From positions 14,918,352 to 14,982,351 of the forward strand of contig NC_135169.1 of NCBI RefSeq assembly GCF_041146795.1: 64,000 nucleotides of DNA, in the 5' to 3' direction. A program made the position numbers and the translations under genes. The stretch is from Maylandia zebra. Taxonomy: Eukaryota; Chordata; Actinopteri; Cichliformes; Cichlidae. The notes under the pieces were generated by a model. The model ran no database searches, was not told the DNA's origin, and saw only the letters and a program-made list of their open reading frames with translations. Below are positions 11,003-23,867 of the stretch, one piece after another. Every line of letters begins with the position of its first letter. The stretch's first letter is position 1.

Positions 11003-11415
11003 ATCAGTACAGCCCGTTCTCACTCCCGAGGCGTACCATCTTGACGATTTGTCACGTCCCGCAGCGTTCCTGAGGAACGTGAAAGGTGACCTTCCATGTT
11101 CTTATGCTACGCGCTGGGTTATGGGTGAAATCCAGTGGAATTACGGTCCCAGGGTAATGCGCGTTCCAGGCATGTTTTCCAACCCTGACCATAACCTTAT
11201 CCTTAACCTTAACCAGCACTTTGATGACATTAAATAGTGTTTTTCAAAGCGATTTAAGTAAAATGAACGAACATGTGAAGATTGATCCCAAAGGGTTCTC
11301 ATGTTTCCTAATTTTTCCAATCTCGTCATTCAGGGTGTTGGAAGCGTAATATGTTGGCGATTTGTCACCTAGCATAAAATATTAAAATTTGGGAGTGAGA
11401 ATGTGTTGATCAGTA
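11003..11415. mobile_element. 399-bp MITE with 7-bp target duplication
   Basis: The element 11010-11408 begins CAGCCCGTTCTCACTCCC and ends GGGAGTGAGAATGTGTTG, an 18-bp inverted repeat with three mismatches. It is flanked by direct repeats ATCAGTA (11003-11009 and 11409-11415). It has no transposase. A related sequence (CCCGTTTTCACTCCC, then GACGATTTGTAAC...CTTCCATG) lies at 18.6 kb and its duplicates. The 7-8 bp duplication suggests a hAT-type mobiliser, but the superfamily is not settled. Confidence 0.65.
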
Positions 11416-11540
11416 ACTTTACTCACAAGTAGCATTTTTGGTTAGCTTTCTGGTTGCCCCTAGTTCTAATGTTTTGCATTAGATTGTAAGTGTTCTAATC
11501 CTAGTTAACAGACCTGAATGTAGCAGTTGCATGACACACT

Positions 11541-11718
11541 GTTGATGGTAAATGGTAAATGGCCTGTATTTGTATAGCGCTTTTCTAGTCCCTAAGGACC
11601 CCAAAGCGCTTTACACAACCTGTCATCCACCCATTCACACACACATTCACACACTGGTGATGGCAAGCTACAGCCACAGCCGCCCTGGGGCGCACTGACA
11701 GAGGCGAGGCAGTTGATG
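11541..11718 (-). mobile_element. AFC-like SINE, 5'-truncated
   Basis: A minus-strand SINE of about 164 bp (11548-11711). It contains the 3' part CCCTGGGGCG, TTCACACACTGGTGATGGCA and AAAGCGCTTTGGGG, and ends with TTTACCA repeats. It is flanked by GTTGATG at 11541-11547 and 11712-11718. I recognise it as the AFC-type SINE of cichlids, whose tail is shared with an L2-like LINE. The tRNA-like head is missing here. Confidence 0.65.
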
Positions 11719-12129
11719 ACAATTGTGTGCTGTTATCTTTGTACCAGAATAAAGAGGGAATTCAGAATAAGAGCAAATCCAGTTTTGCAATGCCATCCAT
11801 TCTTCATGGGTGTATAACATCACATTTACCATAAATTCTCAGAACAATAACAGCTGCACACATTTTAGAAGAGGCCCCCAAGAGAGGGGGTCAACGATCA
11901 CACCAGAACATCCAGCCACACTCCCCAAACCAACAAGTACCCACATCCAAGGGAGTGATAACAGGGTCCATGCAGAGTAATAGGAAGTGTACCCCACCCT
12001 CTTGACCATGTAGCACAGGGGCCAAAGCTCAGTAAGGCCCCAGATACAGCCCTTTCACTCACTGACACATGATCACCCACTAATAACACATATGGACACA
12101 TACTGTACTGTGTGCAGTTTTTTTTAATT

Positions 12130-13150
12130 CATTCCAAACCCTTGATGGTTAAACTTGCTTTAGGGATATGAAATGACACCTCACAATTGGGGATGGAGTC
12201 AACTCAAACAGTGGGAAAAAGATACAAAGGGAGACATCAAGCTGAAAAAGAAGACAGCTTGACTGGCTTGTAGGACTTGACAGGCAGTTGATGAGTACCA
12301 GTAGGCCAAGCAAGTCACAGTACAAACACTTTGATAAGTGGTAAACGTTCACTTCTACATTCTCTCTAAAAATAATAATAATGGATTGGATTTATATAGC
12401 GCTTTTCAAGGCACCCAAAGGGCTTTACAATGCCACTATTCATTCACTCACACACTGGTGGAGGCAAGCTACGGTTGCAGCCACAGCTGCCCTGGGGCCG
12501 ACTGACAGAAGCAAGGCTGCCACATCGTGCCATCGGCCCCTCAGTAGGCGGTAGGGTAAAGTGTCTTTCCCAAGGACACAACGACCAGGACAGAGCACCC
12601 AGGGATCAAACCGGCAACCCCCTGAGCCACGGTCTCCCCAATGACTGGTGAATTTTACATCTGACATGTGGTTTCAGCCTCAGTTATTTGGCACTTCATG
12701 CATTTCGCCATCACTGCTAATTTTCCGACCCTTTTGTCTTTGTACTTAAAAAAAGAAACCTACATTTACAAATCCATTTATCTTCTCATTCTGTGACAAG
12801 CAGCATTGAAAGCTGAAAACCTTTGTAGACAAATGTTACTAAAACTTTTATGTCTAGTATTGTGGTAATCATTGTGTCATGCATTGGATGTTTTGTGTTG
12901 TGGTGCAGATGAGTATATAATTTTGACATCAACAGCCCCATCATATGGCCAAATACTTCAGTGCAAATATTTTTGGAAAGTCTGTGAACACACAAGAAAA
13001 ACATCTAAAAGTTTAACCCAGCACAATTGTGATTTGGCACTTGATGAATAAAATTAAATTGAACTGTTGAACAGAGTTAAAGATTTACCCACAGGGTCTT
13101 AACATATCATTGTTACACATCTGGAAATTAAGTAAATATCTCCTTCCAGC
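12130..13150. repeat. Old diverged copy of the lectin upstream block
   Basis: Ordered similarity to the block at 22.25-22.5 kb includes GACTGGCTTG(C/T)AGGACT, AGGCAGTTGATGA-like and AAGCAAG. GGTTTCAGCCTCAGTTATTTGGCAC matches 22.46, 23.51 and 59.80 kb. The part at 12.89-12.98 kb (ACATCAACAGCCCCATCAT) matches 62.57 kb. It is interrupted by a SINE. No gene is present. Confidence 0.6.
12383..12642 (-). mobile_element. tRNA-derived SINE, near full length
   Basis: On the minus strand the head reads GGTGGCTCAGGGGG-like sequence (a box A equivalent, here GTGGCTCAGGGGGTTG) and then GGTTTGATCCC (box B, consensus GGTTCGANTCC), about 20 bp apart. The body carries CAGTCGGCCCCAGGGCAGC and ends TAGCGC...ATAAATCC with an (ATT)n tail. 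The 3' region is related to the SINE at 11.5 kb. The diverged unoccupied sequence at 22.42 kb places the right edge just before ATGACT. This is a transposable SINE, not a tRNA gene. Confidence 0.7.
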
Positions 13151-13519
13151 TGACCCAAGATTCACATATGGGATAATGACTGGTGGTTACAGTCTGGATG
13201 GGCTTGTTGGCTTTTATTTTTATTTGGGATTAATAGAATCTTAAGTTTACTGATTGAATAATTACTTAGAAACCTTCAGATATATCAGTATAAAGGAATG
13301 TGCAGCAGCAGCAGTAGATATGATAACTGGTGCCTGATATCCATCATGGCCACCTCTTAGCTCAGGGCCTGCAAAACAAGCAGCTTCTCCCCACCAGTTT
13401 CAACAAGTTTTATAGATGGTCATATAAAACTCTGTGAACTGCCAGGGAGGTTACTCTTTTTTGGTAAGATGGACTGCAGCTAACTGTTTTACAACTTAAG
13501 GTTTTCTAAACAAAAGACA

Positions 13520-14262
13520 TCAATGTACATGAGGTGTCTGTGAAGGCTCTTAGTCATCCAGGTCATCGTGCTGTTATCCTTTGTGTCTTCCCTGGTGAAC
13601 TTGATGCTTTTATCCACAGCGTCAATGTGAGCAGTGAAGGACCCAGCAACACACTCAGACAAAAAAATGGTTCATCCCAAAGACAGAACTCCTCTACATT
13701 GGAGAGACCAAAAAGCCACTTCACAAGCACATGGTACAACATAGAAGAGTCAGCTCAATGGGACAAGACTCAGTGGTCCATCTGCATCTAAAGGACAAAG
13801 GTCACTCTTTTGAGGATCCCAATGTTCCCAATTTTGGACAGAGAAGACAGATGGTTTAAAAGAGGAGTGAAATAAGCCATCTATGTTCACTGTGAGCGAC
13901 CATCTTTGAAAAGAGGCGGTGGTTTACGACACCCAACTGTCTGCCATCTATAATCCAGTTTTGAGATCCCTTCCCAGACGCCTTAACGCCCACTCACATC
14001 CTGGGCCATCTGACCTCAGGAAATCACATGATAGGGTGGGGCTAAATTTCACAATGAGCTCATGTGATTAGGTAGAGGATCATGAGGGGGTCCATTGTCT
14101 CTCTCTGGGGAAACTCCCACAGGGCTTAAATCTGGAACTCGCCACCATTTGACCCTAGAACTGAAGAAGCTTCTCGGATGAGAGGTGAAACGTCTTCAAG
14201 CAAGTTAAAGAAGTCCAGACGCTTTTCACACTTCTTAGACAACAGGCTCACACCTAGCATAA
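13520..14262 (+). pseudogene. Penelope-like element 3' part with GIY-YIG endonuclease relic
   Basis: Between about 13,683 and 13,860 the plus strand reads ELLYIGETKKPLHKHMVQHR followed by RVSSMGQDSVVHLHLKDKG. This is the GIY-YIG endonuclease domain of fish Penelope-like elements (LYIGET with downstream H-x-x-x and GHSFED). A stop follows at ...GQRRQMV. The tail CTGAAGAAGCTTCTCGGATG and GTGAAACGTCTTCAAGCAA is the usual terminal sequence of this group. The reverse transcriptase is missing. Only fragments upstream (GAAGGCTCTTAGTCATCCAG) suggest the terminal repeat of the element. Confidence 0.75.
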
Positions 14263-14532
14263 AAAGCAGTGCATTACATCAGACCATGGCCACCTCATTT
14301 TATATTGTTGTGGTGGCACTTTCTTTTTTAGCTATTTGCTAGAAAAGAATCATATGGCATCATATTATTTCGAAATTGTTAGTTACTTGACCAAAAATAC
14401 GTGTAATACTTTCTATATGGGCAAAAAAACAACAACTAAGGAAACATAACTAAATAATGTTACTGAACACCATGAATAATAAAGGCCTCTTGATGAAGGC
14501 CTAAATAAAATGCACCCCTTCATAAAATATTA
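14263..14532. other. No feature seen
   Basis: Short AT-rich spacer between the Penelope-like relic and a solo LTR, with no ORF or repeat structure recognised. Confidence 0.5.
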
Positions 14533-15131
14533 CATCTTGTCATGGAACTGGGTGTTAACCAGTGTTTTGTGTTTGAGTTCTTTTTCTTGATTATTGGTTA
14601 TTCACAGTTTTGTGCTCTTTATTATTATTAGTTGTTGTTCTTCTGGCGTCTAGTTTCAGACACTGTCTTCCTTGTGTTCCATGTGTCACATTCTTTCAGT
14701 CTGTTTCTCTGTGTCAAGTCTGCATCTTTGTGACTTGTCTCTTGTTTCCTGTTTTATTTTGATAGTCCCAGTCCTACGTGCATTGAGTCTAGTTTTAATA
14801 ACCCTTGTCTCATTAAGTCTAGATTCTTCCAGCTGTGCTTCCCTCCTGAGTCTCAAACCTCGTTTTCCCTCAGTGTATTTAAGCCCTGTGTTTCTCTCAG
14901 TCACTGTTGTGTTGTATCCTCTTCATGCTTTGTGTTTCTGTCGTGCTTGTGTTAGTTTCTGAGTGTTTGGTTTCTATTTTTCCAGTTTGTGGTTTTGTTT
15001 TTTTGTGAGGTTTAATTTTATGAAAATTCTCCCACTAATAAACGCTGCCGCTTTAAGTTTAACCTTCTGTTTCAGAGTCCTGCATTTGGGTTCTCCATCC
15101 TGCCTGCCACACAGTACACCATGACACATCT
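14533..15131 (+). mobile_element. Solo LTR (589 bp) with 5-bp target duplication
   Basis: 14538-15126 begins TGTCATGGAACTGGG and ends CACCATGACA, giving a TGTCATGG/CCATGACA inverted terminus. It is flanked by CATCT at 14533-14537 and 15127-15131. An AATAAA (CACTAATAAACGC) near the right end sets the orientation as plus. The small ORFs inside (14672-14962) are LTR sequence and not genes. It is the product of LTR-LTR recombination of an element whose internal region is gone. Confidence 0.85.
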
Positions 15132-15491
15132 ATTCTTTTCAAATTCTTCCTTTACCATCACCTCATCATAAAAACAAAAGATGAAATTTTGGGAGCATTC
15201 CTATGAAAATGTGACAAAGACTCAGAGACCAGTTTGATTCAATGCTTAAAGGTTTAATAATGAAGATGATGTTCATTCAGGGAAGTAAAGTGAAAGCTTA
15301 AAGCATTCTTTCCATTACACACTCAGTTTGTTCTTATTAAAAGAGACAATCCATCTACAGGTTGCATCATTTTTCAACTCATTCCTTATGTAGCATTGCG
15401 GTGAACTAAAAAGAAGTAAAGATGTAAGAAGACAAACATTTTAAGCTGGATTTATGAGATTATTTGCTCTAAAGACCGGTGAACCAAGCCT

Positions 15492-17562
<2,071 letters not shown>

Positions 17563-17656
17563 GGTGATAATTAGTATCTCTGTGAACAACAAAAGACCCA
17601 AAGTTATTAGCACTTCATTAAACAAAGCACAGAAGGAATCTGAGTTTTCAGCCAAC

Positions 17657-17747
17657 CTTTTGTAGAATATCTTGTCTGTTCAGTCAGTAGCTTCAGCCTT
17701 CCAAGGTTGGAACAAGGTGCTGAACAGCTCTGAGATCACGGCTTATA
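17657..17747 (-). promoter_or_regulatory. Lectin gene 1 TATA box and non-coding first exon
   Basis: On the minus strand TATAAG lies at 17747-17742. About 25-30 bp downstream the inferred non-coding exon starts and ends at a GT donor after CTACAAAAG (17657). The matching acceptor (TTGTTCACAG) lies just before 17579, so the ATG exon carries 17 nt of 5'UTR. The same arrangement is conserved in genes 2 and 3. The start site is inferred from the TATA position and is not observed. Confidence 0.65.
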
Positions 17748-18388
17748 TTCTGTCTCTTTGTAGTTTCAAAACAGGGAACTAACATTGAAAAAAATGACAC
17801 GTGTATTATGTGATTCATGCTGGCCAGACTTTTACTGCACTTCTTTCTTTCTCAACCAAAACCAAAATTATTGCCAAATGCTGACTACTTCTTCCAGCTG
17901 CCCACTTAATTTTACTAGTCAACAACTAGTCAAACACTGGTCAACACTCCATAGTATAAATGGAGAACATTTTATATATTTAAGAAAGTATTTTCAGGAA
18001 AGAAAAAAAAAACCCCATAAAACAAAGGAGAAGCTGAGTTTATGGACATTAAATAATCAGCGTTATTATGAAGATCTAAAATAATTTCTGACGTTTTGCT
18101 CTCACAGTAATCATGATGAGAATGTTTCTTCAGTAGACCAATTCTTGCCAGTTCTTTCCTTAGCATTTCTGGAAAAGACATGCAATAAGAAAAAGATAAA
18201 ATGAGACCAGTGCCTCAGCTGATAAGAGATGTCTTGTATCTTTGACAGGCATTCACCAGAAAATTTTTATGGAGACAGATCTGTCACAGTACTGGGTCTG
18301 TGTGCTGCGTTTTTGATCAGTTATGTTCTTGGATTTGTTGATTTTCATGGTTTTGAGTCACTATATTGTTTTCTGCTTATGTCAAATT

Positions 18389-18510
18389 CAGAGATGGGCA
18401 GTGATGCGTTAAAAGTAATGCGTTATTGTAATTTGATTACTTTTTTCAAGTAATCAGTAAAGTAACAGGACTACTTTTTCAAGTAACTTGACCAACACTG
18501 GTTATGTTCT
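18389..18510. mobile_element. hAT-type terminal fragment (unit 1)
   Basis: CAGAGATGGGCAGTGATGCG followed by GTAATGCGTTATTGTAAT and repeated TTACTTTTTTCAAGTAA phrases is the outer end of a common fish hAT group. Copies are at 41,585 and 55,615. The sequence at 24.28-24.40 kb has the same flavour (GTAACGTG...TGATTACTTTTTTCAAGTGA). Confidence 0.55.
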
Positions 18511-18594
18511 TACTTTCTGTAACTTTGCCCTCCCCCGTTCCACGTCTCACGTCTAGTTACTCTTCTCTCTGTGCTCCATGTCTGCTTGGTCTTC

Positions 18595-18700
18595 AACCCG
18601 TTTTCACTCCCTACTCGTAATATAGCGACGATTTGTAACATCCCTAAAATTCTCATGTTAACGCAAAAGGTACCCTTCCATGTTTTTCTCAGTTCACTCC
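18595..18700. mobile_element. Fragment of the 11.0 kb MITE family
   Basis: CCCGTTTTCACTCCC, GCGACGATTTGTAAC and CCTTCCATGTTTTTCTC occur in the same order and spacing as the left half of the MITE at 11,010. Duplicated at about 41,791 and 55,836. The right terminus was not found. Confidence 0.5.
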
Positions 18701-18884
18701 AATGTGAACCCGCTCGCAGCGATAAGAGACACTTCGAGCAGAGGCTCCAGCCATCCATTTACTCCAATAATAACCCCGTCATGGCAAAACATGACGCCGT
18801 GAAGTACAATCTAACTGGAGAACCGAGGACCCTCTCCCCCGACGTGTTTTTCTCCCTAATGTAAGGCTTTCTTTGTTTTGTTTT

Positions 18885-19422
18885 GTTTTTTAGCCATCAG
18901 AATTGTTGTCTGAAGGCCAAGAAAGATGCCAAGTGGATTTACTTTACCAAGTGGATCATCATGGCCTTGCCATATTGGTCCATTTGATTGACCTTTATTA
19001 TAATTATGTATTTATTTTATTTTTGTTTTTGAAAGACTGGACAGACATGACTGGGGGTCAGGACAGGGAGAAAGAATGAGAGGGAGAGAAAGAAAAATAT
19101 TCCCATATATCATTGTTGTTTATTGTATTGCTCTCATGTTCTTCTGCTTGTTTTCTTTTCTTTCTCAACAGGTGATCCAGGTGATTGATATATGTATATT
19201 TTTTTTGTCTGCTTATTTAGTTGTTTTTTGTTTTTTTGCCCTTTATCCCCATCCCTCTTCTCCACTGTTTTTTCCCCCTCTTCCTTTCTCCTTTTTCTTT
19301 TCCTCATTCAAGTCTGTCCCGTATCTAGCAAGTGAAAATAAAAAAATAAATAAAATAAATAAACAACAAAAGGTGAATCAAATAGACCATTACGGCAAGT
19401 CTGGGATGGTCAATTTGGTAAA
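18885..19422. mobile_element. Inverted-repeat (foldback-like) element, right arm truncated (unit 1)
   Basis: The left arm (about 18,892-18,994) is the inverted partner of sequence from 19,370 onward. The complete right arm survives only in unit 3 (to about 56,703). Between the arms, 19.04-19.34 kb is a pyrimidine-rich segment related to the retroposon at 4.1-4.3 kb. In units 1 and 2 the right arm stops at GGTAAA (19,422), where a different sequence begins. The ORF at 19076-19495 is read across this low-complexity segment and is not a gene. Confidence 0.6.
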
Positions 19423-20388
19423 AGCTCCAAAAGCTGATTCTGTTCATCTGGGCGTAGCGTTTTGGGGGAGAAACGTTTCGTCACTCTTTTATTAGTAGGT
19501 GGTCCAGGTCCAGTTTAGTTTTCGATTGCCAGTTCTTTCCTTAGCATTTCAGGAAAAGACATTAAATAAGAAATGAAAGATAAAATGAGACCAATGTCTC
19601 AGTTGAGAAGAAATGTCTTGCATTTTTGACAGGCATTCCTATCTGTGTCATATCCGAATTTCTTTGTAGAGAAAGATGTGAGGTTAGCACCACACTCAGC
19701 ATAATTAATGGGCTGGGTCTGTGATTCCAGTAGAGAAAATGCTGTGCAAAGTGTAAATAAAAATGATGTAAAGTAATAGCTAATTTTGAATTTGATTACA
19801 TGAACTTATCTCAAGAAGTGGAAACATGGGACGACAAAGGAGTGGACAAGTAATCATTACTGAATGGAAAAAGCTCAAGGAACATTTTGCAACAATAGGT
19901 ATGAAAAGGCATCTTAGCTATAAAGTTTCTCAGAAGCGGAGAGTTTCACCATTATCTAAAAAAAACTGCATCTAGGAACTGTGGAAACATTTCAGAATAA
20001 TATATATTTATATAAAATTCTGAAGATGATGAATGTGTCATCAACTAGAGTACTCAATATTGTCAATAGATTCAGAGAATCTTGATAAATCTCTGTGGAC
20101 AAGGGAGAAAATTAAAACTAGATTCCATGATCTTAAAGACCTCAGGTGGCACTGCATTAAAAACTTGGATGACTCTCTCATGGGAATAATTGCATGGCTC
20201 AAGAATACTTCCAGAAAGGATTCTGTGTAATGTTAATTTGCCATGCTAATGACAAATCTCTATCATTAATTGAAGGTTTACTATGCAAAGAAGAAGACAT
20301 ATGTAACCCAAAATGCTTTTTCTTTTTTTATTGGATGAAAAGAGGAGTTTGTTCTACTGAGGAATAACATGCCTCCATGTTTAACATA
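19423..20388. other. No gene seen; possible Penelope-like terminal fragment at left
   Basis: 19,423-19,520 contains AGCGTTTTGGGGGAGAAACG and TTTCGTCACTC, words common at Penelope-like element ends. The rest has no recognised gene. A run at about 19,800-20,230 resembles a decayed Tc1-type coding region, with a short ORF at 20033-20230 (DSLMGIIAWLKNTSRKDSV), but it has no clear motif. Confidence 0.4.
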
Positions 20389-21984
20389 CAGTGGCTTGCA
20401 AAAGTATTCGGCCCCCTTGAACTTTTCCACATTTTGTCACATTACAGCCACAAACATGAATCAATTTTATTGGAATTCCATGTGAAAGACCAACACAAAG
20501 TGGTGTACACGTGAGAAGTGGAACGAAAATCATACATGATTCCAAACATTTTTTACAAATAAATAACTGCAAAGTGGGGTGTGCGTAATTATTCAGCCCC
20601 CTGAGTCAATGCTTTGTAAAACCACCTTTTGCTGCAATTCCAGCTGCCAGTCTTTTAGGGTTCGTCTCTACCAGCTTTGCACATCTAGACTGAAATTCTT
20701 GATCATTCTTCTTTGCAAAACAGCTCCAGCTCAGTCAGATTAGATGGACAGCGTTTGTGAACAGCAGTTTTCAGATCTTGCCACAGATTCTCGATTGGAT
20801 TTAGATCTGGACTTTGACTGGGCCATTCTAACACATGGATATGTTTTGTTTTAAACCATTCCATTGTTGCCCTGGCTTTATGTTTAGGGTCGTGTCCTGC
20901 TGGAAGGTGAACCTCCGCCCGAGTCTCAAGTCTTTTGCAGACTCCAAGAGGTTTTCTTCCAAGATTGCCCTGTATTTGGCTCCATCCATCTTCCCATCAA
21001 CTCTGACCAGCTTCCCTGTCCCTGCTGAAGAGAAGCACCCCCAGAGCATGATGCTGCCACCACCATACTTGACAGTGGGGATGGTGTGTTCAGAGTGATG
21101 TGCAGTGTTAGTTTTCCGCCACACAAAGCATTTTGCATTTTGGCCAAAAAGTTCCATTTTGGTCTCATCTGACCAGAGCACCTTCTTCCACATGTTTGCT
21201 GGGTCCCCCACATGGCTTGTGGCAAACTGCAAACGGGTCTTCTTGGTTTTCTGTTAACAATGGCTTTCTTCTTGCCACTCTTCCATAAAGGCCAACTTTG
21301 TGTAGTGCACGACTAATAGTTGTCCTATGGACAGATTCCCCCACCTGAGCTGTAGATCTCTGCAACTCGTCCAGAGTCACCATGGGCCTCTTGGCTGCAT
21401 TTCTGATCAGCGCTCTCCTTGTTCGGCCTGTGAGTTTAGGTGGACGGCCTTGTCTTGGTAGGTTTACAGTTGTGCCATACTCCTTCCATTTCTGAATGAT
21501 CGCTTGAACAGTGCTCCGTGGGATGTTCAAGGCTTGGGAAATCTTTTTGTAGCCTAAGCCTAATTTTCCAATAACTTTATCCCTGACCTGTCTGGTGTGT
21601 TCTTTGGACTTCATGGTGTTGTTGCTCCCAATATTCTCTTAAACAACCTCTGAGGCCGTCACAGAGCAGCTGTATTTGTATTGACATTAGATTACACACA
21701 GGTGCACTCTATTTAGTCATTAGCACTCATCAGGCAATGTCTATGGACAACTGACTGCACTCAGACCAAAGGGGGCTGAATAATTACGCACACCCCACTT
21801 TGCAGTTATTTATTTGTAAAACATTTTGGAATCATGTATGATTTTCGTTCCACTTCTCACATGTACACCACTTTGTGTTGGTCTTTCATGTGGAATTCCA
21901 ATAAAATTGATTCATGTTTGTGGCTGTAATGTGACAAAATGTGAAAAAGTTCAAGGGGGCCGAATACTTTTGCAAGCCCCTGTA
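20387..21984 (-). mobile_element. Tc1-family DNA transposon, 1,594 bp (unit 1)
   Basis: The element 20389-21982 is bounded by TA dinucleotides. Its termini CAGTGGCTTGCAAAAGTATT (left) and the complement of CAGGGGCTTGCAAAAGTATT (right) start inverted repeats of roughly 200 bp. An inner repeat (GGGGTGTGCGTAATTATTCAG) echoes the outer one, the IR/DR arrangement of Sleeping Beauty-type Tc1 elements. The encoded transposase is frameshifted, so the copy is non-autonomous. An identical-length copy is at 43,585-45,178. Confidence 0.93.
20680..21614 (-). pseudogene. Tc1 transposase (DD34E), frameshifted
   Basis: Reading leftward from the ATG at 21614: MKSKEHTRQVRDKVIGKLG opens a paired helix-turn-helix (SQALNIPRSTVQAIIQKW), with a GRPPK linker motif and a second HTH (SVHRTTISRALHKVGLYGR). 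A frame change near 21,230 leads into FATSHVGDPANMWKKVLWSD (first catalytic D in WSDET), then YGGGSIMLWGCFS and FQQD (second D). Another break near 20,900 follows, and about 20,760-20,830 reads HVLEWPSQSPDLNPIENLWQ with the final E. All three catalytic residues can be found, but not in one frame, so the enzyme is dead. Confidence 0.9.
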
Positions 21985-23867
21985 TGTCTTGTTTCCGAGT
22001 CACATATAAGATACTTTGTGTCTTAAAGTTTTGCAGATTTAAATGAGTAGCTTTTGAGCCTGAAACAGACTTTAAAGCCTTATTCAAAACACTCCTTTAA
22101 TTACAACAAAATGGTTTCGGGAACACTGCCAAGGCTTAGGAACCTGCTTGAGATTATCTGATGGCTCGGTCTTAGCCAAAGGAGCCTGAACAAGCATCTT
22201 GGGTCTATTTGCACAGTTTTTTACCCACCAGACAAAGGAAGGAACTGAACCAAACGGTAGAAACCAGCGGGGGGAAAAACTAAGAATAAAGATGTCCTAT
22301 TGATACTGACTGGCTTGCAGGACTCACTGGTAGGAAGCTGAAAGGTAAACAGGCTGTTGCTAAGCAAGGTCATGGAGCAAGACACGGAATGGATGAGCCT
22401 TCAATTCCACTTCCTCTATAACAATGACTTGATCATTTTCTAGGTCGGGTATGGGGTTTTAGCCTCTGTTCTTTAGCACTTTATAATGCATTTGAATATT
22501 CAAGCTACGTATAGGATTGAGGGAAGTTTTCATGTTGAGAAACACCACAACTAGAAATCCATTTATCTAAAAGAAACTATCTAAACCTACCTGGTCATAT
22601 ATTGAAATGTAATTGCCCCTCTCATTAAATCGTGAAAATATTGGAATAATTTTTTGGAATGTTTCACTTTCCTTAGTTAAAGGCAGTGTTCATGATTTGT
22701 CAATAAGAAGGAGACTAGGCAAAATGGCATCCATTGAAGGGTTTCAAGGCAAAAAACGATAAAATATAAAAACTTAAAATAAGTCACAGTTTCACCATGT
22801 CTTCTTTAAGGATTTAGGTTTTGGAAGCAAGAAAGGGAAATAACAGGAAATAATATCAGTAAGGATCTTGGGCACTTTGTACAGCTTTCAAATAATTATT
22901 ATCAAATGACTGTCATTCTACCCCTGCCATGGTATATTATTCTGTTTTCAATTTTTTCTTTAACTAGTTTTACACATGGCAATTATATTATAACAAGTCA
23001 GTAGTTAATTGGGCATGAGTTAGAGGTAAGACCAAGTGTGATTCAACAGATCCCTTTGTTAAAAAAAACCAAAAAAAAAAAACCTTCAGGGAACCTTGAA
23101 CAGCCCCAACCTGGGGGCAGGCCTCCAAGACTGATTCATTTGAGATCAAAGGGTCCCAAATCCGCCAGGGAGGTCTGTTATCCCATAGGAAATAGTGCTT
23201 TGTGAAATAAGTCGGGGCCAAATCTGGAGGCCCGGGCAGTACAATCATGGGCTATAAAAACTGGCTTTAGGCAAATCAAAAATCATCTTCCTGGTGGGAA
23301 AGGAGTTGAAAAAGCTGGTGGACATCAGAGGTGAAGGAAAATGTGGCTCACTTGTGGAATATTTTAGGTACCTGGCATGTACAGACAAGCAAAGTGGGCC
23401 TTGGCTTTGTGTGCCCAAACGAGAAACACAGAATGGGTCTGCATTTATTTCTACTTCCTCTATAAAATATGATGAAATATGTCAAAAGTTGCCAATTCAT
23501 GTTGGCCTCAACCTCAGTTATTCGACACTTGATCATGACAGTATATCACTTTTACTTTTGGGAACTTTTATTTTCGACAGTTAAAATAATGAGATAGCTA
23601 TAAAGCCCCAAGTCTTGTGAAATAATGTCTGAAGTGAAAATAATTTCAGAAGCTTTGAAAGATGTTTTTTCTTTAGAATGTTAGCAAGGCTGTTGGCTAA
23701 TTGATGATAGCATGATAATGAGTTTATCTGTCAGTCACAGACTTTAGATATGCTTTTCTTTGCTGTTTATATTTATATGTTAATTCTCACATACTGGTGA
23801 GAAAACACCAGTATATGAGGATTTTTTTTAGTCTTCTTAAAGTAACCCAATATACAAAAACCAACAA
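21985..23867. repeat. Old tandem copies of the lectin upstream block (unit 1)
   Basis: No gene was found. 22.25-22.50 kb and 23.10-23.60 kb are diverged relatives of each other and of 12.1-12.7 and 59.7-59.85 kb, sharing ACTTCCTCTATAA...ATGA and CCTCAGTTATT(T/C)G(G/A)CAC. 23.62-23.78 kb (AAGGCTGTTGGCTAATTGATGAT, ATGAGTTTATCTGTCAGTCA) matches 57.2-57.35 kb and 59.95-60.02 kb. The short ORFs at 22988-23584 lie in these blocks and have no domain. Confidence 0.55.

Noticed and set aside
12600..12642. Possible tRNA gene from box A/box B-like sequence
   Set aside because: The boxes belong to the head of a SINE; no cloverleaf or anticodon arm can be drawn and a LINE-like tail follows.
14672..14962. 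96-codon hydrophobic ORF
   Set aside because: It lies wholly inside a solo LTR with a perfect target duplication.
19076..19495. 139-codon ORF repeated in unit 2 (42,272-42,691)
   Set aside because: Low-complexity pyrimidine-rich repeat inside an inverted-repeat element; the frame is not kept in unit 3.
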